DNA of 8,987 bases from Pseudomonadota bacterium (GCA_016522385.1 JAEKFU010000181.1:1-8987), one strand, 5' to 3'; numbered from the stretch's first letter, positions 1 to 6,876 are shown. Notes: generated by a model not told the origin, from the letters alone. Program-made: numbers and translations.

Positions 1-501
1 ATGGCGCCGGAGTTCGAACGCCGCAACTGCAAGATCATCGGACTGAGCGTCGATTCCGTCGATGACCACAATCGCTGGAAAGAGGATATCAAAGACGTGG
101 AAGGTACAGCCGTTTCCTATCCGATGATCGGCGACGAAGACCTCTCCGTGTCCAAACTCTATGGCATGATCCACCCGAACGCCACGGGCGATGCCAAGGG
201 CCGCACCGCGGTTGACAATGCGACGGTGCGCAATTGCTACATCATCGGCCCGGACAAGAAGATCAAACTGATCATCACTTATCCCATGAGCACCGGACGC
301 AACTTCGATGAAATCCTTCGCGTCCTGGATTCCTGTCAGCTCACGGCCAATCACCAGGTGGCAACACCGGTCAACTGGAAGCAAGGTGAAGACGTCATCA
401 TCGTACCGGCTGTCAGCAACGAGGATGCCGAGAAGAAGTATCCCGGCGGCTGGAAATCACCCAAACCCTATCTGCGGATCGTTCCGCAACCAAACTTGTA
501 A
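1..501 (+). CDS. 1-Cys peroxiredoxin (Prx6 family), 5'-truncated by window edge
   Basis: This is the C-terminal 166 residues of a 1-Cys (Prx6-type) peroxiredoxin, a thiol peroxidase that reduces H2O2 and organic peroxides in the cytoplasm. The visible part holds the LSVDS strand (residues 15-19), the segment ending in YPMIGDE, RNCYIIGPDKK (77-87), and the Prx6 hallmark YPMSTGRNFDEILRVLDS followed by a TPVNWK segment and the long C-terminal dimerisation arm. Family members are about 210-220 residues, so roughly 50 residues lie upstream, including the peroxidatic Cys motif. The ATG at base 1 is therefore almost certainly an internal Met and not the start. Three cysteines are visible (C10, C79, C112). 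C112 sits in DSCQL, where I would expect DSLQL. The gene ends just before a strong intrinsic terminator. Family assignment is firm; the catalytic Cys itself cannot be seen here. Confidence 0.93.
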   Translation: MAPEFERRNCKIIGLSVDSVDDHNRWKEDIKDVEGTAVSYPMIGDEDLSVSKLYGMIHPNATGDAKGRTAVDNATVRNCYIIGPDKKIKLIITYPMSTGRNFDEILRVLDSCQLTANHQVATPVNWKQGEDVIIVPAVSNEDAEKKYPGGWKSPKPYLRIVPQPNL

Positions 502-523
502 CCAAACAGACCAAAACATCACC

Positions 524-560
524 GGCCCCGGTACAGCGATGTGCCGGGGTCTTTCTATTT
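524..560 (+). terminator. Rho-independent terminator of the peroxiredoxin gene
   Basis: An 11-bp stem (GGCCCCGGTAC at 524-534 pairing with GTGCCGGGGTC at 541-551, with two G-U pairs) closes a 6-nt loop. It is followed by a T-rich run, TTTCTATTT (552-560). It starts 22 bp after the peroxiredoxin stop codon. It separates that gene from the amine oxidase downstream. Confidence 0.85.
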
Positions 561-610
561 GGCGATATAATCGCTCCCGCGAATCAATTGCATGGTGTCT
601 CATTCAAGTC

Positions 611-2590
611 ATGCGAGTACTGCTACTGGTCATACTCAGCTTGATCGTTGCGGCTGCGCAAATCGGCGCGCAAGAACTCAAGCCTCGGCATCCGCTCGAT
701 GCGCTTACACCCGGCGAGATCGAGCTCGCTGTCGAGCTTTTGCAGGACGACGGCCTGGTGGACGAAAAGACGGCATACCCAATCATGGAGCTGTCCGAAC
801 CCCTCAAGGAAGATGTGCTCGCCTGGACACCCGGCACGCCGCTGCGGCGCGCCGCCCACGTCGTCTTGCGGCGGGGTGGTCGAACCTACGAGGCGGTCGT
901 CGACCTGTCGCTACGAAAGATCCGCAAACACGAAGAGATTCCCGGCGTTCCGGCGGCGATCATGCGGCATGAGTGGAATCTGGCGCAGCAGTTGACGAAA
1001 CGCGTCCCGCGCTGGCCGGCCGCCATGCGCCAGCGCGGTCTTTCAAATGAAGAGACCATCATCTGCAAATCCTTGCCGACCGGCTACCGTGAACGCGGCG
1101 ATCAGTCGATGCGCCGGCTCATCAAGGTCCCCTGCTTTGCACAGATCAACAAGTTGCACACGCTGCATGCCCGATCGATCCGGGGCAAAACCGCCACTGT
1201 TGATACCGACGCTGGTTCAACGATGGACATCATCGACAAAGACCGACATGTGCCACCTCTGCCGGCACCGGAAGACTATCACGCGATTGAGCCCGGTCCG
1301 ACCATGAAACCAGAATTGGTGGCATCGCCAAATGGCACCAGCATCAAAGTCACGGGCAGCTATCAGGTTGATTGGCAGAACTGGTCATTTCATCTGCGTG
1401 CCGACCGCCGGGCGGGTTTGATCGCGTCCCTAGTGAAGTTCAATGATCGGGGCAGGCAGCGCCTGATCGCCTATCAGTTTTCCATCGCCGAAATGTTTGT
1501 ACCCTATATGGACCGGAAAGAAACCTTGGCGTTTCGTGGCTATCTCGATGCTGGCGAATTGGGCCTAGGGTATCTGATTTCGCCCCTCAGCGCGGGTGAG
1601 GACTGCCCGCAGCAAGCCGTTTATGTCCATTTGCTCATGCCCAGCGACAGGGGCGGCATGTTCCATGTGCCGCGTTCATTGTGCATCTTCGAGCGCACTA
1701 CCCGTGATACGGCCTGGCGCCACTATGACGCATCCAGCCAGCGCGCCACCGCACGACAGGAAATCGAGCTTGTGGTGCGATATATCCCGACAATCGGCAA
1801 CTATGACTACGTCATCGACTACGTGTTTCAGAACCGCGGCATCATCAAATTCCGCATTGGTACGACCGGATTCGATTCTACCCGGTCAGTCGATGCCGCC
1901 GACACAGCGGCAAGTACCTCGGAAAAAGCTTCGCAATTCGGCGCATTCATCGCGCCCTATACCGTGGCACCCCATCTTGATCACTTCGTTTCCTTCCGCC
2001 TCGATCTTGATATTGACGGTACCAACAATGTCTTCATGCGCGATCGGGTTGAACCTCGCGGCCTGGCTCCCGAGCGACAGCGCGGCGACCTATGGATCCT
2101 GCAGGGAGAAACCGTCGATACCGAAGGACCGGTCAACATCAACCCCGGCTCGCATGGTCAGGTCTGGCGGATTGCCAATCCTGGGCTCAAGACAGGCCTG
2201 AAACATGATCCAAGCTATCAAATCGAACCGGCGCACCAGGTTCCCTCACTCCTCCCGCGCGATGATCCGCTGCGACTACGTGCCGGATTTGCCGCTCATT
2301 CCCTGTGGTTAACCGCATACAACCGCGATGAGCGATGGTCGGCCGGTAGTGTTCCCAATCTCAGCGCACCGGAACAGGGCCTGCCGAGCTTTGTTGCAGA
2401 TGCGCAAAATATTGCCAACACGGATATTGTGGCTTGGTATACTCTAGGTTTCAGGCATATCAACCGACCGGGAAATTCTCTGAACCTGCCAACTCGCTGG
2501 CACGAATTCCAGCTGCGTCCGGTAAACTTTTTTGATCGCGATCCGTGGGCAGGCCTGACAACTGAACCCCTGGAGTCGAACGCGCACTAA
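611..2590 (+). CDS. Secreted copper-containing primary amine oxidase (TPQ type), atypical Cu site
   Basis: This 659-residue protein matches quinone copper amine oxidases, which convert primary amines plus O2 to aldehyde, NH3 and H2O2. A hydrophobic N-terminus (MRVLLLVILSLIVAAA) looks like a signal peptide, so the enzyme is probably periplasmic. N2/N3-like domains (about residues 28-240) precede the catalytic beta-sandwich. The TPQ precursor is Tyr398 in GNYDY. The gate Tyr311 and catalytic base Asp313 lie in YLDAGELG. C332 and C358 have the spacing of the conserved disulfide. His616 (GFRH) is the third Cu ligand, and the C-terminal NFFDRDP motif is present. The usual HxH ligand pair reads H455-L-D-H458, so by alignment on FRLDLDIDG the first ligand position is Leu456. 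The reading frame stays open back to 308, but that part overlaps the peroxiredoxin and its terminator. ATG 611 was chosen for the signal peptide, although no good Shine-Dalgarno precedes it. Substrate is unknown; phenylethylamine-type amines are one possibility. Confidence 0.92.
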   Translation: MRVLLLVILSLIVAAAQIGAQELKPRHPLDALTPGEIELAVELLQDDGLVDEKTAYPIMELSEPLKEDVLAWTPGTPLRRAAHVVLRRGGRTYEAVVDLSLRKIRKHEEIPGVPAAIMRHEWNLAQQLTKRVPRWPAAMRQRGLSNEETIICKSLPTGYRERGDQSMRRLIKVPCFAQINKLHTLHARSIRGKTATVDTDAGSTMDIIDKDRHVPPLPAPEDYHAIEPGPTMKPELVASPNGTSIKVTGSYQVDWQNWSFHLRADRRAGLIASLVKFNDRGRQRLIAYQFSIAEMFVPYMDRKETLAFRGYLDAGELGLGYLISPLSAGEDCPQQAVYVHLLMPSDRGGMFHVPRSLCIFERTTRDTAWRHYDASSQRATARQEIELVVRYIPTIGNYDYVIDYVFQNRGIIKFRIGTTGFDSTRSVDAADTAASTSEKASQFGAFIAPYTVAPHLDHFVSFRLDLDIDGTNNVFMRDRVEPRGLAPERQRGDLWILQGETVDTEGPVNINPGSHGQVWRIANPGLKTGLKHDPSYQIEPAHQVPSLLPRDDPLRLRAGFAAHSLWLTAYNRDERWSAGSVPNLSAPEQGLPSFVADAQNIANTDIVAWYTLGFRHINRPGNSLNLPTRWHEFQLRPVNFFDRDPWAGLTTEPLESNAH

Positions 2591-2591
2591 G

Positions 2592-2609
2592 TCCTGTTGA
2601 CAACTAGGA
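2592..2609 (+). promoter_or_regulatory. Small hairpin covering the Shine-Dalgarno of the GST gene
   Basis: TCCT (2592-2595) and GTT (2596-2598) can pair with AAC (2602-2604) and AGGA (2606-2609), leaving a GAC triloop and one bulged T. AGGA is the only plausible ribosome binding site for the gene starting at 2620, with 10 nt spacing. The hairpin begins right after the amine oxidase stop codon, so a ribosome terminating there would melt it. Translational coupling is an inference from this layout. The stem is short and may be only marginally stable. Confidence 0.35.
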
Positions 2610-2619
2610 TCATAAGCCA

Positions 2620-3231
2620 ATGAAATTGCACCACAATCCCGCCTCACCCTTTGTCCGCATCGTTCGCATGACCGCGCATGAATTGGGCATCGCCGATGAC
2701 ATTGAACTGGTGCACACCGGCACGTTCCTTCCCATCGCCGAGCATGATGCCGTCGCGAAGGACAACCCGCTCGGCAAGATCCCGACTTTAATTACCGATC
2801 ACGGCCATGCTCTGTATGACTCGCGGGTAATCTGCGAGTATCTCGTGCACCACGCTGGCGACAAGACTCTGCTGCCCGATGAGCCGGTCAGCCGGTTCAG
2901 GATCCTCACCCTGGAATCGCTGGCCATCGGCGTCGCCGATGCCGGTGTGTCGTTGCGTTACGAGACATTCCTGCGGCCCCAGGATCTGCGCTGGTCCGAC
3001 TGGATCGAGCGCCAGACCAGCCGCATAAATGCCGCCCTTGATGCCCTGGAAAGTGACCATGCTGATAGCCTCGGCGAGATCAATCTGGGAACGATCTCAA
3101 CCGCCGCTGTACTCGGCTATCTCGACTTCAGATGGCCTGACTGGGGTTGGCGCGAAGGCCGTAGCAAGACGTCTGCATTCTACGATGGATTTGCACAACG
3201 CCCTTCAATGATACTGACGATGCCGGAATAG
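2620..3231 (+). CDS. Glutathione S-transferase family protein, YibF-like
   Basis: This 203-residue cytosolic protein has the two-domain GST layout. An N-terminal thioredoxin fold starts with MKLHHNPASPFVR, with Ser9 at the usual position of the catalytic or GSH-contacting residue. It continues through NPLGKIPTL, with cis-Pro55, to DSRVICEYL (67-75), the gamma-glutamyl binding segment. An all-helical C-terminal domain (about 88-203) carries a YLDFRWPDWGW stretch and ends in a RPSM...MP tail. Length and the SPFVR, NPLGK, DS..I.EYL and GYL(N/D)FR motifs resemble E. coli YibF. Proteins of this group have poorly defined substrates. It follows the amine oxidase by 29 bp on the same strand and may be co-transcribed. 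A role in conjugating or reducing reactive aldehyde or peroxide products is only a guess from context. The ATG start has AGGA 10 nt upstream. Confidence 0.9.
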   Translation: MKLHHNPASPFVRIVRMTAHELGIADDIELVHTGTFLPIAEHDAVAKDNPLGKIPTLITDHGHALYDSRVICEYLVHHAGDKTLLPDEPVSRFRILTLESLAIGVADAGVSLRYETFLRPQDLRWSDWIERQTSRINAALDALESDHADSLGEINLGTISTAAVLGYLDFRWPDWGWREGRSKTSAFYDGFAQRPSMILTMPE

Positions 3232-3306
3232 CTGCTGGAGCTGTTCCTTGCCTTGCTCCGGCTTGATCCGAGGAATTCGGAAGAAGGTCGACGATGAATC
3301 TACAAC

Positions 3307-3324
3307 AACAGCAAGAAAGCTGTT
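3307..3324. terminator. Weak hairpin between convergent genes
   Basis: AACAGC (3307-3312) and GCTGTT (3319-3324) form a perfect 6-bp stem with a 6-nt loop (AAGAAA) between the converging GST and DUF1326 genes. Neither side has a proper T-tract: TTTGC follows on the + strand and GTTG on the - strand. Function as a bidirectional terminator is therefore doubtful. The rest of the 102-bp gap shows nothing I recognise. Confidence 0.25.
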
Positions 3325-3333
3325 TGCTCAGAC

Positions 3334-3951
3334 TCAAGGCCCTTTCCAGTCCAGTGCGCAGATTTCGGCGCTGCGTCCCTGAAAATCCCAGTTGCGGCCG
3401 AAGGCGCGGAACTTGCTGCGATTGGCCTTGGCGACGATGATCTGCGGCGAAATCCAGTATTGCGAATTCTCGATCGTCGTGTGTTCACCCGGTTTGCTCC
3501 CCGGGATCGGCACGATCTCACCATCGATGACCTTAGGGATCACGAAGCGCCGCACGTCACCGTCGACTTCATAGGTGATCGGCTTTTGATGGACACCGAG
3601 GAACTGAGCAACCAGGATCGACAGGACATGTGTTGTGCCGCGCGCCTTGCCACTCATGATCTTGGTCAATGCTTTGACCTGGTAGATGTCGGCTTCTTCG
3701 CTGATATAGACACCGGCAGTCCATTTGCCGCGGCTCATCTGGCCGGGAATTTCGATGATCAGGCCCATGTTCAGGCCCGACAGATCAACCTTTCCATACT
3801 TGCCGCTGTCAATGCGCACCCCACCCCAGGTTTGGCAGTAACCCTCCGTTGGCGGATGCTTGCCCAGCGAGATCACGCAAGGACAGAACACCGTGCAGTT
3901 GCAGGACAGCATTAGTTCGCCCTTGACGAACCAGGGTTCGATCGCTGCCAT
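3334..3951 (-). CDS. DUF1326 family protein with CxCxxxCxC motif
   Basis: This 205-residue protein of unknown function has the signature DUF1326 N-terminus: W7-F-V-K-G followed by C17-N-C19-T-V-F-C23-P-C25. Two further cysteines are C39 (EGYCQTW) and C198 (EICALDW). There is no signal peptide or membrane segment, so it is probably soluble and cytoplasmic. The body is mixed beta/alpha, with GKWTAGVY (95-102) and a C-terminal NWDFQGRSAEICALDW segment. The clustered cysteines suggest metal or redox chemistry, but this is inference. It is the last gene of a three-gene unit, 15 bp after the DUF2182 membrane protein, with which DUF1326 proteins commonly co-occur. A strong ribosome binding site fixes the ATG. 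Family assignment is firm; molecular function is unknown. Confidence 0.9.
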   Translation of the reverse strand: MAAIEPWFVKGELMLSCNCTVFCPCVISLGKHPPTEGYCQTWGGVRIDSGKYGKVDLSGLNMGLIIEIPGQMSRGKWTAGVYISEEADIYQVKALTKIMSGKARGTTHVLSILVAQFLGVHQKPITYEVDGDVRRFVIPKVIDGEIVPIPGSKPGEHTTIENSQYWISPQIIVAKANRSKFRAFGRNWDFQGRSAEICALDWKGP

Positions 3952-3957
3952 ACTCTT

Positions 3958-3962
3958 CTCCT
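3958..3962 (-). promoter_or_regulatory. Ribosome binding site of the DUF1326 gene
   Basis: On the - strand, AGGAG lies 6 nt before the ATG at 3951. It is a near-perfect Shine-Dalgarno within the 15-bp gap after the DUF2182 stop codon (3967-3969). It supports this start and separate, efficient initiation for the DUF1326 protein. Confidence 0.8.
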
Positions 3963-3966
3963 CTAC

Positions 3967-4773
3967 TCACCACCAAAGGTGCAAAATTGTCGCCACACCT
4001 GAGATCAACAATACTGTTCCGACACCGTAAGACCAAGGCTTTGCATCCTCTACAGTCTTCTCCAAAATCATGACTATTCCGATAACGGCCATCCACACCA
4101 GATTCATCAACCCAGTGACGAACATCACCAGCATCAATGCCCAACAACAGGCAACACAATAGGTGCCCTGGGTGAAACCGATCCGAAACACGCCAGCAAC
4201 CGCGTCACTCCAGTGACTGAGAAAGAAGGGCATCGGACGGGCACACTTGTTCAGACAGGCATGCTTTAAAGGCGCGAACTGATAGGCGCCCGCCAGCAGC
4301 AGCACCCCGCCGGCAACTGCCGGCTGGGTCAGTGCTTCGCCGGCCGAAAGCATGGCCTGTGACTGCAGCCAGGCCTGCAATGCAATAGCGGCAAAGGAAA
4401 AGACCACCCAAACAGAGAGGTAGCCGGCCGCCAGTACCGTCGGCGACACTGCCCGCATCGACTTTTCCCGTGCCGCATCGGCAATGTCCATATAGGTGGA
4501 CAGCATCGGCGCCGCAGTTGGCAGCATCATCGCCAGAATCATCGCTGACCACATGACGAAAGCCGCTGTCAGACTTCGACGGCTCCACGGATCGTCATCA
4601 GCCAGACACAGCGAGCGCAGCAAATCGATCGTAAAGCTGTCCGACGCGATACTGGGTGAGACAGCAAACAGGTAACTCCACGCACCGCCGATAATCACTC
4701 CGAAGCAGGTCCACATCACCGCGTGCGGCGACATTAACATCTGCCTAAAGGCTGTCCCGGTTGAGGCCGGCAA
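3967..4773 (-). CDS. DUF2182 polytopic membrane protein (predicted metal-binding)
   Basis: This integral inner-membrane protein of 268 residues (from the TTG start) matches the DUF2182 family. About six or seven hydrophobic spans are visible, near residues 20-38, 71-90, 111-133, 152-167, 203-225, 226-238 and 247-265. Family motifs are MWSAMILAMMLP (74-85), LKHACLNKCARP (169-180, C173 and C177) and GTYCVACCWALM (203-214, C206, C209, C210). The Cys/His/Met-rich motifs near the membrane are the reason such proteins are called predicted metal-binding; no transport reaction is established. The TTG start at 4773 lies 2 bp past the stop of the PaaG-like gene. It has AAGGGG 8 nt upstream, inside the end of that gene, which suggests translational coupling. 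ATGs at 4740 (residue 12) and 4734 are alternatives. DUF1326 follows 15 bp downstream. Confidence 0.9.
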   Translation of the reverse strand: MPASTGTAFRQMLMSPHAVMWTCFGVIIGGAWSYLFAVSPSIASDSFTIDLLRSLCLADDDPWSRRSLTAAFVMWSAMILAMMLPTAAPMLSTYMDIADAAREKSMRAVSPTVLAAGYLSVWVVFSFAAIALQAWLQSQAMLSAGEALTQPAVAGGVLLLAGAYQFAPLKHACLNKCARPMPFFLSHWSDAVAGVFRIGFTQGTYCVACCWALMLVMFVTGLMNLVWMAVIGIVMILEKTVEDAKPWSYGVGTVLLISGVATILHLWW

Positions 4774-4775
4774 GG

Positions 4776-5549
4776 TCAGTGCCCCTTGAAAACCGGTTTG
4801 CGCTTTTCGATGAAGGCCTGGACGCCTTCCCTAAAATCATGGCTGTTCGAAGAAGCGCTCTGCAACTCGGCTTCCATATTGAGCTGATCTTCAAAACTGT
4901 TCATTGTCGCAGCTTCGATCGCCTGCTTGATCCGGGCGAATGCGGTCGTCGGTTGGGTGGCCAGGTGCCGTGCCAGTGACAATGCCTCGTCAGCCAATTG
5001 GTCATCTTCGACGACCTTCCAGATGAGCCCCCACTCCAGCGCCTGATCGGCGGACACCGGTTCGGCTAGCATCGCCATGCCGCGTGCCCTGGCCGGGCCG
5101 GACAGATGCGTCAGCGACCAGGTGCCGCCGGCATCCGGGATAAGGCCGATCTTGGCAAAGGCCTGAACAAAACTCGCCGACCGCCCGGCCAGCACAATGT
5201 CACAGACCAGGGCGAAATTGGCACCGGCACCGGCTGCAACGCCGTTCACCGCACAGATGACCGGAAACGGCGCTTTCTTGATCCAACGCACCAACGGATT
5301 GAAATCGCGCTCCAAAGTGTAGGACAGGTCCTTGGACATATCGAGATCGGCCAGGTCCTGACCGGCACAAAATCCCCTTCCCGCCCCGGTGATCACCATG
5401 GCTCGAACACCGACGCCTTCGATTTCGTCGATGGCCGACCTGATTTCATCGTGCATGTGGCCGGTCATAGAATTCAGCTTGTCGGGCCGGTTAAGGGTGA
5501 GGACAGCAACGGCGTTTTCGATGTGCAAACTGATCTCAGAATAACTCAT
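4776..5549 (-). CDS. Enoyl-CoA hydratase/isomerase, PaaG-like
   Basis: This 257-residue crotonase-superfamily protein most resembles PaaG, the 1,2-epoxyphenylacetyl-CoA isomerase of aerobic phenylacetate catabolism. Motifs are LNRPDKLNSM (19-28) and the two oxyanion-hole segments GRGFCAGQDL (58-66) and NGVAAGAGA (102-110). FVQAFAKIGLIPDAGGTW (127-144) contains Asp139, which matches the single catalytic acid of isomerase-type members; the second hydratase Glu is not evident. HLATQP and REGVQAFIEKR complete the C-terminal part. The frame is open upstream to 5645, but that extension is basic and low in similarity. ATG 5549 gives the normal family N-terminus and has GGAGG upstream. It is first in a tight unit with DUF2182 (2 bp) and DUF1326. 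No other paa genes are visible, so the exact substrate is uncertain; another delta3-delta2-type isomerase is possible. Confidence 0.88.
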   Translation of the reverse strand: MSYSEISLHIENAVAVLTLNRPDKLNSMTGHMHDEIRSAIDEIEGVGVRAMVITGAGRGFCAGQDLADLDMSKDLSYTLERDFNPLVRWIKKAPFPVICAVNGVAAGAGANFALVCDIVLAGRSASFVQAFAKIGLIPDAGGTWSLTHLSGPARARGMAMLAEPVSADQALEWGLIWKVVEDDQLADEALSLARHLATQPTTAFARIKQAIEAATMNSFEDQLNMEAELQSASSNSHDFREGVQAFIEKRKPVFKGH

Positions 5550-5560
5550 GATTCGCGATA

Positions 5561-5565
5561 CCTCC
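5561..5565 (-). promoter_or_regulatory. Ribosome binding site deciding the PaaG-like start
   Basis: On the - strand, GGAGG lies 11 nt before the ATG at 5549. This is a little far, but it is the only strong Shine-Dalgarno in the region. It supports 5549 over the longer frame starting at 5645. Confidence 0.6.
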
Positions 5566-5572
5566 GGAGCCT

Positions 5573-5600
5573 GTCTTAGCAAATCTGCCTGCCGCGACAA
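5573..5600 (-). promoter_or_regulatory. Candidate promoter of the PaaG-like/DUF2182/DUF1326 unit
   Basis: The 107-bp gap between the divergent genes must hold promoters for both directions. On the - strand, TTGTCG (5595-5600) and TAAGAC (5573-5578) are 16 bp apart and loosely resemble -35/-10 boxes. The match is weak, especially at -10. I find no convincing promoter for the + strand monooxygenase in the same gap, and no clear operator palindrome. Confidence 0.2.
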
Positions 5601-5656
5601 ACTGATCTGGTGCCGGTGCTTGCGGTTCCGGTCCGCGAGGCGCATTTTGCCGGCTC

Positions 5657-6862
5657 ATGGACCGTCTATCGAGTTGCGACATAATCATAACAGGCTCCGG
5701 ACCAGCAGGGCTTGCAGCCGCCTGCCTGCTGGCCGCCAACGAACTGCACGTGATCTGCGTTGCTGGTAAAGCCGCCAGGAAACAGGCCGATCCGCGCACA
5801 GTTGCCCTGATGCTTCCGTCGATCCGATTGTTGCATAAGATCGGCATCTGGCCCGGCGAGCTTAAGGTAGACACCGCAGCGCTCAGGAAACTCCGGCTGA
5901 TCGACGACACGGGAAACATTCTCACCGCGCCGACCGTGACTTTCGGCGCGGACGAGATCGGCGAAGACGCATTTGGCTGGAACATCCCGGTGGAACGTCT
6001 GGTGGAGTGTTTGCAGGCTTGCGCGGAGCGCCTCGGCGTCACGTTCAGGCATAAAGACGCTGCCGCATTTCGTGCCCGACGAGAACAAGCAACAGTGCGT
6101 CTTGAGGATGGCAGTGAACTGACCGGCCGATTGGTCTTGGCCGCAGACGGGCGTGAATCGAAAATGCGCGCCACAGCCGGCATAAGTGCGTTGGAATGGT
6201 CCTACGATCAGGCCGCGATCGCCACCAGTTTTGGCCACTCTGCTCCCCACTGCGGGATCTCCACAGAGTTTCACAAGACCGCAGGCCCCCTTACCACGGT
6301 ACCCATGCCCGGCAACAAGTCGTCACTGGTGTGGATGGAAACACCGGCCCTGGTGGACCGACTAATGACCTTGTCCGATCAGGACTTCGCCAAGAGGCTA
6401 CAATTCGAAATCCATGGCAAGCTCGGCCTTGTAAGCGAAATCGGACCACGCAGATCATTCCCGATGCGTGGTCTGACGGCGACATCATTTGCCAAGCAGC
6501 GTCTGTTCCTAATTGGTGAAGCTGCGCATGTGGTACCGCCGATTGGTGCTCAGGGGCTCAATATGTCCCTGCGTGACGCAGCCTTGGCCGCCGAGCTGGT
6601 CAGCGATGCTGTTGCAGAGGAAGCCGATCCCGGCAGCGCGAGCGTCGCCGAGGCCTACAATGTCAAGCGGCGACGCGATGTACTGCCGCGCCAGGCTATG
6701 GTGCACACGCTCAACGCAAGTCTACTGGCCAGTCTGGCGCCCTTTCATTCACTGAGAGCCCTCGGGCTGTCGACGATCAGCCAGTTCGGCCCCTTGCGCG
6801 AACGCATCATCAGAGAAGGCCTTGCCCCGCAATCGGACCTTCCGCGTATCATGCGCGCCTGA
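5657..6862 (+). CDS. UbiH/Coq6-family FAD-dependent monooxygenase
   Basis: This 401-residue flavoprotein hydroxylase belongs to the group that hydroxylates the ring of ubiquinone precursors. The N-terminal Rossmann fold carries GSGPAG (13-18). DPRTVALM (45-52) follows, then the NIPVERL segment (109-115). The DG motif is LVLAADGRESKMR (159-171), and the FAD motif is LFLIGEAAHVVPPIGAQGLN (283-302), with Glu288 where classical members have Asp. This GE variant with PPIGAQGLN is, to my knowledge, usual in alphaproteobacterial UbiH-type hydroxylases. Length fits the family. It diverges from the PaaG-like operon across 107 bp and converges on the CoA-transferase gene 14 bp away. The nearest SD-like GAGG is 16 nt upstream of the ATG, which is weak. 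A role in ubiquinone synthesis is likely from the family, but the position on the ring is not determinable here, and an aromatic-catabolic role cannot be excluded. Confidence 0.88.
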   Translation: MDRLSSCDIIITGSGPAGLAAACLLAANELHVICVAGKAARKQADPRTVALMLPSIRLLHKIGIWPGELKVDTAALRKLRLIDDTGNILTAPTVTFGADEIGEDAFGWNIPVERLVECLQACAERLGVTFRHKDAAAFRARREQATVRLEDGSELTGRLVLAADGRESKMRATAGISALEWSYDQAAIATSFGHSAPHCGISTEFHKTAGPLTTVPMPGNKSSLVWMETPALVDRLMTLSDQDFAKRLQFEIHGKLGLVSEIGPRRSFPMRGLTATSFAKQRLFLIGEAAHVVPPIGAQGLNMSLRDAALAAELVSDAVAEEADPGSASVAEAYNVKRRRDVLPRQAMVHTLNASLLASLAPFHSLRALGLSTISQFGPLRERIIREGLAPQSDLPRIMRA

Positions 6863-6876
6863 CTAGATGCAGGCGC
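6855..6876 (+). terminator. Possible terminator of the monooxygenase gene
   Basis: GCGCCTG (6855-6861) and CAGGCGC (6870-6876) form a perfect 7-bp stem with an 8-nt loop, overlapping the monooxygenase stop codon. The sequence after it, CTATTTCAGTTTCTT, is T-rich but interrupted. The hairpin fills the 14-bp gap between convergent genes. It has no T-tract on the - strand, so any terminator activity should favour the + direction. Confidence 0.4.

Noticed and set aside
566..571. Perfect TATAAT upstream of the amine oxidase gene
   Set aside because: No -35-like hexamer at 16-18 bp spacing (that region is the GC-rich terminator stem) and no TGn extension. A chance match cannot be excluded.
308..610. 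In-frame 101-residue upstream extension of the amine oxidase ORF
   Set aside because: It overlaps the peroxiredoxin coding region and its terminator in another frame, has no family similarity, and would bury the signal peptide. ATG 611 is the sensible start.
1596..2201. 201-residue ORF in another frame inside the amine oxidase gene
   Set aside because: Ser/Pro/Arg-rich shadow frame; the amine oxidase frame carries all the conserved residues.
3460..3915. 151-residue + strand ORF opposite the DUF1326 gene
   Set aside because: Shadow frame of a gene with clear family motifs; no Shine-Dalgarno or domain.
5550..5645. N-terminal extension of the PaaG-like ORF
   Set aside because: The basic, Arg/Gln-rich 32 residues do not resemble the family, and GGAGG lies within this stretch just ahead of the internal ATG at 5549.
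5536..6274. Long antisense ORFs (about 200 residues) opposite the monooxygenase gene
   Set aside because: Low-complexity, Ser/Arg/Ala-rich shadows of a strongly conserved gene on the other strand, with no recognisable motif.
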